This document shows, one piece after another, positions 40,414-50,514 of a stretch of 64,000 nucleotides of DNA (position 1 is its first letter; each line of letters opens with the position of its first letter). The stretch covers positions 1,965,501 through 2,029,500 of the forward strand of contig NZ_CP098511.1 of assembly GCF_026222555.1 (NCBI RefSeq), given 5' to 3'. The notes beneath the pieces are model-generated. The model had not been told where the DNA came from. It did not search any database and saw only the letters and a list, made by a program, of their open reading frames with translations. Made by a program: the position numbers and the translations under genes. This DNA is from Aquimarina sp. ERC-38 (GTDB taxonomy: Bacteria > Bacteroidota > Bacteroidia > Flavobacteriales > Flavobacteriaceae).

Positions 40414-43400
40414 TCATTTCTCTACCTGTAATCGAACCCCTTCCGAATGACTGCTTAATTCCGGAGCGTACATGGATTGAATCGTGGTGATGCCGTTTGA
40501 AAAATCTCCTAGGTTCGTAACCCTTACATCGTATTCAAATACATACGTGCCTTTAGGTAAGTAATCAAAAAAGAAATCAGTACTTACATCCTTAATACTT
40601 TGATAATACCCTAAACCGTCCTGATATTTATAACCGGAAAGCACCGTAGTTGGTTCAAAAGTAGAAGCCCTCATATCTTTCATATGGACAAATTGCAGGT
40701 TTCGATCACTGGTAATCACCATACGTACGGTTACCAGATCACCAATTTTAGGCGAAAGGTCTTTTTTTATCTCTTTTAATTGGGGTCCGCTTGCTGTATT
40801 AGATTTGATAAATAGCTTTTTATCAATGGTAAGGTTGGTTTTTGCTCCGGTAATTTTATCCAGGTCTTCAAAATACTGCCAATATAAAGCACCCCAGGCA
40901 ATACCTTTTCCTTTTTTGGTAAGCGTTACTTCTGCTTGTTTTGATACGACTTCGGTCCCCAGCCAGAAAGTTTTAAAGTATCCGGTACCCGCTTCTACGG
41001 TTTGATTTTGGGTAGTTCCCATATCAATTTTTGTTTTACCAACTTTTGCACTTACCTTATCTGTGATTGACAACCAGTCAGAACCATGAGATAGTAAAGC
41101 ATATACAGCTTCAGTAGTAGCTTTGGTAGTAGGCCATCTGTTGGTTTGTTTATTTTTTAGTAACCAGATCTTTAGGTTATCTACAATTTCAACTTTATCT
41201 TCTTTTTGATACACTTCATCAAAAACTTCAATAAGCAAGGCTTGGGTTTCTACCGGAGCCTGATACCAGAACCAACCGGACGTATTGCTTTTCCAGTACA
41301 TGCCTAATTCTTTATTGGTAATGCTACGTTCTTTCAGAGATTTTAAAATTTCACCAGCCTTATCCTTACGGTTATTTCTATGAAGGAGTAAAGTAATCAA
41401 CCCCTGAGAATATAAATTCTTTTCTAACCAGTGTGTTGCTGCTTGCTCCAGATAATAGGTTAAAGCTTCTTCGCCTTTAGCAGGTAATTTTGTATCAAAA
41501 TAAGATCGTACATACAGGTAATGCAATTGGTTGTAATCTAAATGATCTTTAGTAAGATCCATTTTTGGGTTATTTGCTTTACGAACTAAAAGTTCTTCGT
41601 AGTCCTTTAAAAATTCCTTATCTAAATATTGAAGTGCTTTTTGTATCATAATTTTCTGATCCGGTGTGAAATCTGTTACGCCTAATTTCTGTAGATGCCC
41701 AAATCCGGCAATAATATGTTGGGTAATATACCGGTTTTCAAGTCCGCCTTCAAACCAGGGAAAAGCCCCGGAATTATATTGCAGGTCTTTAAGTTTACGT
41801 AAACTTGCTTGTAATTCGTTTTGCAGGTTGTTCTGATCAAACAATAAAGCAATCCGTTTTTTTTGTTCGGTTTCACTTTCTGCATCCCGTAACCAGGGGG
41901 TTTCTGAAAGGAGTACTTCTTTAAGTTCCTGGTTTTTTTCTAAAGCACTAACCAGGGCATCAGAATTTTTCCATTGATCAAATACTTGTTGGATACGTGG
42001 GTTTTGGGTGACTATAAAATGACCTAACGCATTTCCGTAAAACCTTGAAAACACTTGTTCTGAGCAGTTGGAACTAGTAACTTCCTGTAGATAAGGAAGT
42101 GCTTGTATAGCGTACCAACTAGGATTAGAAGTTACTTCAAAAGTTAAGCGGTGATTCGTTAAGGTTTTAGAATTTGTATTTTTTAACTTGTCTAGCGTAA
42201 AAGTGTTCGTCTGATCAGAACCCACCCACATAGGTAAGGTTTCGGTTACCAATTTACGATTGGTAACTACTGGTAAAACTCCTTGTACGCCATCAGAAAA
42301 ATCACCTGCTGAAGCGGTAATCACATATTGAAGGGCCGATAAATTTTCCGGAATCTTTAAGGTCCAGGAAACTGCCGTATTCCCGGAAGCTTTTACGTCA
42401 AATGAAACGGATTCTTTGTCTGAGAAAATTAGCGATATTGGTTGATTCGTAATTGGGTTGGTTAAAAGTAACCGGGCATTTCCAGCTAAGGATTTAGCGC
42501 TTAAATTAGAAATTTTACTGGTAATTACTACCTCATCACCCTGTCGTAAAAAACGAGGAATATTCGGTAACACCATAAGTTCTTTTTGTGTTACCGTTTC
42601 AAAGGATGCAGTGGCAGACTCCAGGGTTTTAGTATGCGCTACCAATTGTAATTTCCAGCGGGTCAAGGCTTCCGGGCTGGTGAAAGAGAAAGATACGTTA
42701 CCTTCTGCATCTGTTTCTAACTTTGGAAAAAAGAAAGCCGTTTCCTGCAAATTTTTTCGAATGGGAACCATTGCCTTAGGTAATTCTTTTTTATCGGATG
42801 CATCCTGGTCTAAAACTCCCGATGCTACTCCATAACCAATAACTACAGAACTATCTGATGTTTCATTAATCATCTCTTCATCAGCTACTTCTTCAATTAC
42901 TTCAGCTTCAGGGGTAGCTACACTTCGCATCATCACGTTACTTTTAAAACGCATAGTATTCATACTACGGCCAAAACTAAAGCCAAACCAGTTAAAACTG
43001 TCAAATTGTTGTTGTTGATACTGGTTACGGTATTGATGGTAATACGTGACAAAGCGTTGGGGGTTAAAACTATTTGCTGCTGACCATCCGGTGGAAGGAC
43101 TAAATGATATTCTTCGGATTGGATCAAATTGCCATTCATGACTTTTAAATTGATCCAACGACATATCATACATAGAAGCCAGAACTTCTGTAGCGACAGA
43201 TTCTCCTTTAGGTCCTTTAATCAAAAAACTCCAGGTTTCTTTACCTCCGGGTTCTAACAGGTTTCTAAAAGTTTTGGTACTAATCTGAAGATCGGTTTCT
43301 GGGTAAGGTACTTTTATTTGCTGGGAATAACTTTTAAACGAATTCCAGATTACATAACTATAAGAAATGGCAATTCCGCCCAAATCTGTTTTAGAGACAG

Positions 43401-46400
43401 GAATTTTTAAAGTTTTAGAATTTTTAGTCAAGGTTAAAAATTGCTTTTCGACCCTTTCACCTTGTTTATGTATTTGTAATACCACATCCAGTTCGTCCAG
43501 ACCGGTTTGTAAGGTGACTATTGCTTCTTCCCCGGGCTGATAACTGTCCTTATCTACACGTATTGAAAAAATTTCCTGTGTCTTTTTCTTAATTACTTTT
43601 GAATTTTCGACTTTTAGATAAGATACATCCTTTACCGGTTGACCGTAAGGGTCTTTAGTTTCTAAGGTAATACGATAATTACCTTCTTCCCATTTTTTTG
43701 TGTTAACCTTTAACTGATCTGTTCCAACAATAGTATCTTCTGCCTTCTTTCGGGTATCATACACTTCTTGATATACTTCTTTTTCAACCGACCAGGTTTT
43801 AAGGTCTTCTTCATTTTTATAAGGGGTGTGGGGGAATTTTTGATAAAATTCGTTCTTATCAATTCCGGCATAATCAGGTGCCGGCCAGGATCTGTCAATC
43901 AGGATACGATCTGGTGCTTTTAATTTATCAATTTTTACAAAACCGGTATTGTCAACAGGTTGATCATTTAAATTTTGCGTACTAATACTAATGTTAAGAG
44001 CCTCTTTGGACACATCGATCTTATTTTTTGCCTCGATCCTTGCCGTAATGGTATGATATCCTACTTTTACTAGAGTAGTTGCAGAGCGGGTTTCGCCGTT
44101 AATATCTGTGACATCTGCCACCACTTCATATGTAAAAATAGGTTGCTCTTTTTGATCAACTGTTTTATCGGCAATAGCTTTAAAGTCAATCGTAAAATCA
44201 CCATTTTCGTCCGTTATAGTTTCGCCAAAAGTTATTTCCTGCGATTTGGAATTATATGTAGGCCTCCAGTAGCACCATATTGGATATTGTACTTTGCGGG
44301 TAACCCGATAGGTTACCTTGCTATTAGATAGAACACTTCCTGAATATGCCGAAGCATTCCCATCTAATGAAACCGTATCATCAAGGCGGTAGGACTTAGT
44401 GACCGGTTTAAATTCAACTGAAAACTTCGGGCGTTTATATTCTTCTACAGATATGGAATGGTAACTATCATCCGGGCCTTCTATAGTATAAGTCCCGGTT
44501 AAACCACTCTTAGGAAGTACAAATTTTCCGGAAAAAGATCCATAAGCATTGGTAACTACGTTTATTTCAGAAACCGTTTCCCCATTCACATTTCTTAATT
44601 CAATTGATCCTTTACGATTCATCAGGGCTTTATACTCCTTGTTATTAGAAGTTGAAAAAGATATCCCTTTAAAATAGACAGTTTGTCCGGGTCGGTAGAT
44701 ACTTCGATCTGTAAAAAGCGTAGTTCTCTTTACCACTTGTTCTTCATTTCTATTTCGGTTGCTGTAATTTGAATAACTATATAAACCATTAAAAAATGCA
44801 GTATCTTCCTGATAGGTAACTTTAGCGGTTATATTAGAAAAATTTTTATTTCCTGAAAAAGAAGCAATACCATTGTTATCGGTGATCAAAGTAGTATTAA
44901 GTGTTTCTCGACGTCGATCATTTGATGAAAGTTGAATTTGAGCCTTATTAAGGGGTTTACCGGTACTTCGATCGGTAATTCGATACTCAATGGTATCCTC
45001 CAATTTGTTTTCGGTTAGTGCAATATTAGTAGATTGAACCGTTCCGTAAGCATATTTCTTAACCGCTAAGGCTTCCGTCTGACTTGCAGTAATCAGGTAC
45101 ATACCTTGTGGTAGTTCAGGCAGTATCTTTTCAGTGGTATGTTGTTGGTAATCTTTTTCATTAGTAAGTGCAACTTTGTACGAAGTAACAACGGGTAAGG
45201 ATTTAATAAAACTTAACTTATCTTGATCTCTTCTTTTTTTTCGGAAGATCAATTGTTGCTCCCGATTCATTTTGTGAACCCGGATATGTAATTCATCTAT
45301 ATTTTTATACGAAAATAATAGACGGGATGGGGTATTTATTGGCGTATAGGAGTTGGTGGTTATGCCAGAAAGTAAAGGAAGCTTGATTTTAGTAGCCAAA
45401 ACTTTACAATTCTTCGCCCCTGTACTATTAGGATGCAAATCAATCGCCTCTTTACAAATTGTAAGTGCTTTATTGAAATGCCCCTGGTAAGCCGAATCAC
45501 TTTCTGTTTGAAATTTTTGTGCCTGTTCCTCGTATAATTGTGCTTCCTCAAAATAAAAATCAGTTACTTGAGGTGTGTTTTTGTGAAGTTCTTTTTCTCT
45601 CTGCAAGGTATTTAGAAAAACCACATCTTTATTTTCAAAAACGCTATTATCTCTCACAAAATCCAGTCTCTCCGTAGTCAGGGCAATAAGGGGTTTTGAA
45701 TTTTTATTTTTTAGATGAAAACTAGTAAGTTCCTGGTAAAGTGCTAAGGCTTTAAATTGAAGAGAAAGTGTATCTGTGGTTTGTAATGTTGTCTTAGCAA
45801 ATTCGGGATGAGGATGTAAATAAGCAGGTTGATCAATTTCAAAAGCATCAATGGGTTGGGTAATAGAATTTTCAGGTGTTTTATAAAAATCAAGTGCCTG
45901 ATGTGCCAGTAAGTCAAATAGGGTAGGGCGGTACTGTATTGAATTTTCAACAGTATTCAAAAGTGTTTTATAATCCTGTAAGCTTTCTTGTTGTAGTTTT
46001 TCTTTATCCGAAAGTGATTCTTCAAATTTGCAATGGATTTCATGAAATAATGTTTCCAGGTCCCAGGTTCTAAAATCTTCTGAAGTTGTTTTTTGAGCCG
46101 TTTTTGTACGGTCGTAAAATTTATAACGGTTCTGCTTAAAATACTGCCAGTATAGATTAGCCAATACGTTCGTCAGGATATTTTTCTCCGGAAATTTACT
46201 CTTACTAATTTCCGTTTTGAAATTTTTAATAATTTCCAACCTTGCATTTTCTTCAATCTGCAGGTTGTATTTAGATTGATATAATAGGGCTTTGATAACC
46301 TCATTTGTATTTCCTTTCTTTTTAGCATCAATAAGAATTTCATCTACAATAGCAATTGCCGATTTAGGTAATCCTTTTTTTTCCAGGTTTTCAATCTCGT

Positions 46401-46485
46401 TCCAGCGATCTTTATACATTTCCTGGCTAGTTACGTTGGTAAGTATACTTAATATTAAGAATAGAGAAGAAAATAATTTTTTCAT
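40414..46485 (-). CDS. Alpha-2-macroglobulin family protein with thioester motif
   Basis: The 2023-residue protein has a signal peptide (about residues 1-20) and an N-terminal helical repeat region (about 25-370). Macroglobulin domains follow, with TLFTDRSIYRPGQTVYFKGI and VEEYKRPKFSVEF typical of bacterial MG2/MG3. The bait/alpha-2-M domain (LPNIPRFLRQGDEVVITSKI) precedes the thioester site CSEQ at residues 1474-1477 and the helical toroid (residues about 1480-1800). It would trap attacking proteases covalently in the periplasm or on the surface. An insertion near residues 1160-1225, rich in Gln/Tyr, Met and Glu, contains VVIGYGVASGV, which resembles a SusC plug segment. No penicillin-binding protein PbpC lies next to it, unlike the arrangement in enterobacteria. 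Confidence 0.92.
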   Translation of the reverse strand: MKKLFSSLFLILSILTNVTSQEMYKDRWNEIENLEKKGLPKSAIAIVDEILIDAKKKGNTNEVIKALLYQSKYNLQIEENARLEIIKNFKTEISKSKFPEKNILTNVLANLYWQYFKQNRYKFYDRTKTAQKTTSEDFRTWDLETLFHEIHCKFEESLSDKEKLQQESLQDYKTLLNTVENSIQYRPTLFDLLAHQALDFYKTPENSITQPIDAFEIDQPAYLHPHPEFAKTTLQTTDTLSLQFKALALYQELTSFHLKNKNSKPLIALTTERLDFVRDNSVFENKDVVFLNTLQREKELHKNTPQVTDFYFEEAQLYEEQAQKFQTESDSAYQGHFNKALTICKEAIDLHPNSTGAKNCKVLATKIKLPLLSGITTNSYTPINTPSRLLFSYKNIDELHIRVHKMNREQQLIFRKKRRDQDKLSFIKSLPVVTSYKVALTNEKDYQQHTTEKILPELPQGMYLITASQTEALAVKKYAYGTVQSTNIALTENKLEDTIEYRITDRSTGKPLNKAQIQLSSNDRRRETLNTTLITDNNGIASFSGNKNFSNITAKVTYQEDTAFFNGLYSYSNYSNRNRNEEQVVKRTTLFTDRSIYRPGQTVYFKGISFSTSNNKEYKALMNRKGSIELRNVNGETVSEINVVTNAYGSFSGKFVLPKSGLTGTYTIEGPDDSYHSISVEEYKRPKFSVEFKPVTKSYRLDDTVSLDGNASAYSGSVLSNSKVTYRVTRKVQYPIWCYWRPTYNSKSQEITFGETITDENGDFTIDFKAIADKTVDQKEQPIFTYEVVADVTDINGETRSATTLVKVGYHTITARIEAKNKIDVSKEALNISISTQNLNDQPVDNTGFVKIDKLKAPDRILIDRSWPAPDYAGIDKNEFYQKFPHTPYKNEEDLKTWSVEKEVYQEVYDTRKKAEDTIVGTDQLKVNTKKWEEGNYRITLETKDPYGQPVKDVSYLKVENSKVIKKKTQEIFSIRVDKDSYQPGEEAIVTLQTGLDELDVVLQIHKQGERVEKQFLTLTKNSKTLKIPVSKTDLGGIAISYSYVIWNSFKSYSQQIKVPYPETDLQISTKTFRNLLEPGGKETWSFLIKGPKGESVATEVLASMYDMSLDQFKSHEWQFDPIRRISFSPSTGWSAANSFNPQRFVTYYHQYRNQYQQQQFDSFNWFGFSFGRSMNTMRFKSNVMMRSVATPEAEVIEEVADEEMINETSDSSVVIGYGVASGVLDQDASDKKELPKAMVPIRKNLQETAFFFPKLETDAEGNVSFSFTSPEALTRWKLQLVAHTKTLESATASFETVTQKELMVLPNIPRFLRQGDEVVITSKISNLSAKSLAGNARLLLTNPITNQPISLIFSDKESVSFDVKASGNTAVSWTLKIPENLSALQYVITASAGDFSDGVQGVLPVVTNRKLVTETLPMWVGSDQTNTFTLDKLKNTNSKTLTNHRLTFEVTSNPSWYAIQALPYLQEVTSSNCSEQVFSRFYGNALGHFIVTQNPRIQQVFDQWKNSDALVSALEKNQELKEVLLSETPWLRDAESETEQKKRIALLFDQNNLQNELQASLRKLKDLQYNSGAFPWFEGGLENRYITQHIIAGFGHLQKLGVTDFTPDQKIMIQKALQYLDKEFLKDYEELLVRKANNPKMDLTKDHLDYNQLHYLYVRSYFDTKLPAKGEEALTYYLEQAATHWLEKNLYSQGLITLLLHRNNRKDKAGEILKSLKERSITNKELGMYWKSNTSGWFWYQAPVETQALLIEVFDEVYQKEDKVEIVDNLKIWLLKNKQTNRWPTTKATTEAVYALLSHGSDWLSITDKVSAKVGKTKIDMGTTQNQTVEAGTGYFKTFWLGTEVVSKQAEVTLTKKGKGIAWGALYWQYFEDLDKITGAKTNLTIDKKLFIKSNTASGPQLKEIKKDLSPKIGDLVTVRMVITSDRNLQFVHMKDMRASTFEPTTVLSGYKYQDGLGYYQSIKDVSTDFFFDYLPKGTYVFEYDVRVTNLGDFSNGITTIQSMYAPELSSHSEGVRLQVEK

Positions 46486-46665
46486 GAGTGCTAATTTGTT
46501 GGTGAAGTAAGAGCAACATTGATGCCGTATCTGTATTTTCGTAAGTTATAAATATAAATGATTTGTTGGTATCAAAGGGTAATAGAAGTAAGTTTCAAAC
46601 TTAAAAATGCAATACAACTACCAATAGATGATATGAATACAGGATAAATATTTTAAAAACAAATA

Positions 46666-47118
46666 ATGAGAGCGGTTATCCAAAGAGTACAACAAGCATC
46701 TGTAACGGTTGAAGATAAGAAGGTAGCAACAATAGGAAAGGGTTTAGTGATTCTACTAGGGGTTACGCATGAAGATCAAGAAGAAGATATCAGTTGGCTA
46801 TCTCAAAAAATCATAAACCTTAGAATTTTTAATGATATAGAAGGTAAGATGAATAAAAATATTAAGGATGTTGAGGGAGATGTCATTATTGTAAGCCAGT
46901 TTACATTATTTGCAAGTACAAAAAAGGGAAATCGACCTAGTTATTTGAACGCGGCAAAACCAAATATTGCTAAGGATATATATCTGAACTTTATAGAAGT
47001 TTTTAAAAGTATGCTAAGGAAAGATGTTGGAACTGGCATCTTTGGTGCAGATATGAAAGTGTCCTTAATTAATGACGGACCAGTTACGATTATAATAGAC
47101 ACTGAAAATAAGGAATAA
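46666..47118 (+). CDS. dtd: D-aminoacyl-tRNA deacylase
   Basis: The 150-residue enzyme removes D-amino acids wrongly attached to tRNA. The N-terminus MRAVIQRVQQASVTV, the active-site SQFTLFASTKKGNRPSY, and the Gly-cis-Pro motif NDGPVTIIIDT are all present. Length is standard. It is followed 153 bp later by the MazG-like gene, with which it may share a theme of removing faulty metabolites. Confidence 0.97.
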   Translation: MRAVIQRVQQASVTVEDKKVATIGKGLVILLGVTHEDQEEDISWLSQKIINLRIFNDIEGKMNKNIKDVEGDVIIVSQFTLFASTKKGNRPSYLNAAKPNIAKDIYLNFIEVFKSMLRKDVGTGIFGADMKVSLINDGPVTIIIDTENKE

Positions 47119-47241
47119 TAATAATTGGTGAGAAAGTATTTCTTCTATTGGTAACTTTTAAATCACCATTAAAAGAACTTGTCAGCTGAATTACAAGAAC
47201 AGGTTGTACTAAAGAAAGTCTCTTAACTGATCAAATTGTAG

Positions 47242-47249
47242 TATTTTTG
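47242..47249 (+). promoter_or_regulatory. Promoter -7 box for the mazG-like/aroA operon
   Basis: TATTTTTG is a full TAnnTTTG match 22 bp before the ATG at 47272. Confidence 0.55.
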
Positions 47250-47271
47250 CGCTTGACCATAGAATTTTTAC

Positions 47272-47598
47272 ATGAATATTCAAAATGCGCAACAAGCCGT
47301 AGATGAATGGATCAAACAACACGGTGTTCGATATTTTAATGAGTTAACTAACATGGCGCAACTGACCGAAGAAGTAGGGGAGGTAGCTCGCATTATAGCC
47401 AGAAGGTACGGAGAACAGAGTGAAAAAGAAAGTGACAAAAACAAGGATTTGGGAGAAGAACTTTCAGATGTTCTTTTTGTAGTACTTTGTCTCGCTAATC
47501 AAACCGGTGTGAATCTGGAAGAAGCTTTTCAGAAAAAACTGGATATAAAAACAAAAAGGGATCACGACCGACACCACAGCAATCAAAAGCTATTATAA
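47272..47598 (+). CDS. MazG-like nucleotide pyrophosphohydrolase
   Basis: The 108-residue protein is a single MazG domain. LTEEVGEVARIIARRYGEQS holds the first metal-binding ExxE pair, and LGEELSDVLFVVLCLANQ holds the second ExxD pair. These enzymes cleave NTPs or dNTPs, often damaged ones, to monophosphate and pyrophosphate. It leads a short operon with the small membrane protein gene (1 bp gap) and aroA. Confidence 0.9.
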   Translation: MNIQNAQQAVDEWIKQHGVRYFNELTNMAQLTEEVGEVARIIARRYGEQSEKESDKNKDLGEELSDVLFVVLCLANQTGVNLEEAFQKKLDIKTKRDHDRHHSNQKLL

Positions 47599-47599
47599 G

Positions 47600-47851
47600 T
47601 TGAAAGTAGTACTATCTAAAAAATCCTATTGGAAATCCGTGCTTTTTCTGGGACTTAAGTTCATTGTAATCTTTTCGATCTTAGAATATGTATTCAATTA
47701 CGGATGGACAGGTTTTAAAGACGTATACACAAATATCTTTGCTTACGGTCAATGGAAGCGTTTTATTTTATCCCGTCTGGTAGGAGGGTTGCTATATGGT
47801 ATGATCCTGGGTTTCTACTTTCATAATAAACAACTTAAAGAGCAGTTATAA
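47600..47851 (+). CDS. Small membrane protein between mazG-like gene and aroA
   Basis: The 83-residue protein starts at TTG, 1 bp after the previous stop; no ATG precedes the conserved part. Two membrane segments are likely (SVLFLGLKFIVIFSILEYVF and LVGGLLYGMILGFYF), separated by a loop with YGQWKRFILSR. I recognise no family. Its stop TAA shares its last A with the aroA ATG, so translation is coupled. Confidence 0.7.
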   Translation: MKVVLSKKSYWKSVLFLGLKFIVIFSILEYVFNYGWTGFKDVYTNIFAYGQWKRFILSRLVGGLLYGMILGFYFHNKQLKEQL

Positions 47852-49083
47852 TGACTTTACATTTAGCTCACGTGAGCCAAATTAAAAATAGTACAATCCG
47901 GATTACCGGGTCAAAAAGCGAGACTAACCGACTTTTAATTCTGCAAGCCTTATACCCGTCCTTGCAAATTGAAAATATTTCAAATAGTGACGATTCTAAC
48001 TTGATGCAGAAAGCATTGACCGCCTCAGAAGAACTAGTAGATATACATCATGCAGGTACGGCAATGCGTTTTTTAACTGCTTATTTTTCAGTGTTAAAGG
48101 GTAGAACTACCGTGTTGACCGGAAGTGAACGTATGCAGGAACGACCGGTAAAAATTTTAGTAGAAGCACTTCGTACCATAGGATGTCAGATGGAGTATGT
48201 AAATAACGAGGGATATCCACCGATTAAAATTACAGGAAAAGAACCGAATAGCAGTGAAGTATCCTTATCTGCCAACGTAAGTAGTCAGTATATATCTGCA
48301 ATGATGCTAATAGCGCCTTCTTTAAAAGAAGGACTTACCATTCGACTAGAGGGAAAAATCACTTCAGTTCCGTATATCAAAATGACCTTAAGTCTGTTAG
48401 AAGAAGCGGGAATTAAAGGGAATTTCAAAGATAATATAATCACCATCCCTCCGGTAACCCAGGTTCCGGAAAAGAAAATAGTGGTAGAATCAGATTGGAG
48501 TTCAGCATCCTATTTTTATAGTATTGCTGCATTGTCTTCGGGAGTTGTTTTAGAATTAAGTAGTTATAAGAAGAATAGTTACCAGGGAGATTCTGTTTTG
48601 TCTGAAATCTACCGTTCCTTTAGCGTCACTACAGAGTTTAGAGAAAATAGCATTGTCTTAACGAAAGAAAAAAATAGTGAGCTTCTGCAGGAAGAAGTTA
48701 ATTTTGATTTAACCAATTCTCCGGATATCGCACAAACTATAGCGGTCACTTGTTTTGGGTTAAATATTCCCTGCTACCTTACCGGGTTGCATACTTTAAA
48801 AATTAAAGAAACCGACCGTCTGGTAGCCTTAAAAAGCGAAATTGAAAAACTGGGAGGTAACATTCAAATTACAGAAGATAGCCTACGTCTTGCAAAGCGG
48901 GAATTAATTAAAGAAGGCGTTGTAATTGAAACGTACAAAGATCACAGAATGGCAATGGCCTTTGCCCCTCTGGCTCTGACTACTAATTTAAAAATTGAAA
49001 AAGCAGGGGTAGTATCTAAATCTTACCCTGATTTCTGGAATGATTTGCAAAAAATTGGCTTTAAGATAAGTCAGGAAAAATAG
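47851..49083 (+). CDS. aroA: 3-phosphoshikimate 1-carboxyvinyltransferase (EPSP synthase)
   Basis: The 410-residue enzyme joins PEP to shikimate-3-phosphate in aromatic amino acid synthesis. ITGSKSETNRLLILQAL is the phosphate-binding N-terminus, HAGTAMRFLTAYFS matches the GTAxR loop, ERPVKILVEALRTIG follows, and YKDHRMAMAFAPLAL is the conserved C-terminal block. Gly-x-Ala in the first loop is AGTAMR rather than the common GNAGTAMR. No other shikimate gene is nearby. It overlaps the upstream gene by one base. Confidence 0.95.
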   Translation: MTLHLAHVSQIKNSTIRITGSKSETNRLLILQALYPSLQIENISNSDDSNLMQKALTASEELVDIHHAGTAMRFLTAYFSVLKGRTTVLTGSERMQERPVKILVEALRTIGCQMEYVNNEGYPPIKITGKEPNSSEVSLSANVSSQYISAMMLIAPSLKEGLTIRLEGKITSVPYIKMTLSLLEEAGIKGNFKDNIITIPPVTQVPEKKIVVESDWSSASYFYSIAALSSGVVLELSSYKKNSYQGDSVLSEIYRSFSVTTEFRENSIVLTKEKNSELLQEEVNFDLTNSPDIAQTIAVTCFGLNIPCYLTGLHTLKIKETDRLVALKSEIEKLGGNIQITEDSLRLAKRELIKEGVVIETYKDHRMAMAFAPLALTTNLKIEKAGVVSKSYPDFWNDLQKIGFKISQEK

Positions 49084-49131
49084 GTGAGTCCATCCTTAAA
49101 GAAACTTATAAAAAGATAATCCCGTAAATAC

Positions 49132-49163
49132 TTGACATCCCCTACCTGTACATTGTATATTTA
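49132..49163 (+). promoter_or_regulatory. Promoter of queA
   Basis: TTGACA at 49132-49137 and TATATTTA at 49156-49163 precede queA. From the TTG to the TA of the box is a 21-bp spacer, inside the range for Bacteroidota. Confidence 0.45.
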
Positions 49164-49187
49164 CAACCTTTTAAAATGTAAAACTGA

Positions 49188-50237
49188 ATGAAATTATCAA
49201 ACTTTAATTTTAACCTTCCTAAAGAATTACTGGCAGAGTACCCTTCAGAAAACCGTGATGAAGCGCGTTTAATGGTATTAGACCGGGAAAAACAAACCAT
49301 AGAGCATAAACAATTTAAGGATCTTATTGATTATTTTGAACCTAATGATGTAATGGTCCTTAATAATACCAAAGTTTTTCCGGCAAGATTGTACGGTAAC
49401 AAAGAGAAAACCGGTGCAAGAATTGAAGTTTTTTTATTGAGAGAATTAAATTCCGAAACCAGATTATGGGATGTTTTAGTAGATCCTGCCCGTAAAATTA
49501 GAATTGGTAATAAATTATATTTCGGAGATGATGAAAGTCTGGTAGCAGAAGTGATTGACAATACTACTTCGCGCGGACGTACTTTGCGTTTTTTATATGA
49601 TGGCTCTTATGATGAATTCAGACAGAAATTAACAGATCTGGGAGAAACTCCCTTACCTAAATATATTAAAAGGGAAACCGAACCTGAAGATGAGGAACGG
49701 TATCAAACGATTTATGCAAAAAATGAAGGAGCCGTGGCAGCACCTACTGCTGGACTTCATTTTTCTAAACATTTAATGAAAAGATTAGAAATTAAAGGGG
49801 TAGATTTTGCAGAAATTACACTTCATGTAGGCTTGGGAACTTTTAACCCGGTTGAAGTTGAAGATTTGTCCAAGCATAAAATGGATAGTGAAGAAGCGTA
49901 TATTACTAGTGAAGCCGTAGCAACTATTAATAAAGCCATTCATGGTAAACAACGAGTGTGTTCAGTAGGAACTACAGTAATGCGTGCCTTAGAAAGTGCT
50001 GTTTCATCTAATCATACGTTAAACGAGTTCCGGGGCTGGACTAATAAGTTTATATTCCCACCTTACGAATTTAGCATAGCAAACAGTATGATCACTAATT
50101 TTCATACACCTAAATCTACATTATTGATGATGGTTTCTGCTTTTGCAGGACATGATTTTATGAAAGAAGCCTATGCACAAGCAGTAAAAGAAAAGTATAA
50201 ATTCTATTCTTACGGAGACGCAATGTTGATTTTATAA
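49188..50237 (+). CDS. queA: tRNA preQ1(34) S-adenosylmethionine ribosyltransferase-isomerase
   Basis: The 349-residue enzyme builds epoxyqueuosine in tRNA from preQ1 and [51 protein letters not shown] and [17 protein letters not shown] are conserved blocks of the family; [20 protein letters not shown] is the C-terminal block. The length agrees with about 350. It is monocistronic with a terminator after it. Confidence 0.97.
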   Translation: MKLSNFNFNLPKELLAEYPSENRDEARLMVLDREKQTIEHKQFKDLIDYFEPNDVMVLNNTKVFPARLYGNKEKTGARIEVFLLRELNSETRLWDVLVDPARKIRIGNKLYFGDDESLVAEVIDNTTSRGRTLRFLYDGSYDEFRQKLTDLGETPLPKYIKRETEPEDEERYQTIYAKNEGAVAAPTAGLHFSKHLMKRLEIKGVDFAEITLHVGLGTFNPVEVEDLSKHKMDSEEAYITSEAVATINKAIHGKQRVCSVGTTVMRALESAVSSNHTLNEFRGWTNKFIFPPYEFSIANSMITNFHTPKSTLLMMVSAFAGHDFMKEAYAQAVKEKYKFYSYGDAMLIL

Positions 50238-50278
50238 TAACCGAATTTAGAATATAGAGCTAAATATTATTATTTATT

Positions 50279-50312
50279 AAAAAGACTTTAATGATAGTGT
50301 TAAAGTCTTTTT
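50279..50312. terminator. Terminator after queA
   Basis: AAAAGACTTTAA (50279-50290) pairs perfectly with TTAAAGTCTTTT (50299-50310) around an 8-nt loop, followed by TTCTG. Confidence 0.85.
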
Positions 50313-50514
50313 CTGTTAAAGATTTTAAAATTAAATATTGTTAAAAGTTGGTTAATTTAGCTATATTCGTCTAATTTTAAATTTATTAAGACTTATTTAT
50401 TTAGTAAAACACGGTTTTTATTTTTAACTATACCGTTTTTCAAATTTAGAATTGTATATTTTATCACCTCTTCATAAAAAATTGTAAGTAAGGTGAAATC
50501 TAATAACTCAACAT

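Noticed and set aside
41970..42080. Idea that the alpha-2-macroglobulin lacks its thioester
   Set aside because: CSEQ is present at residues 1474-1477, matching the CxEQ thioester motif.
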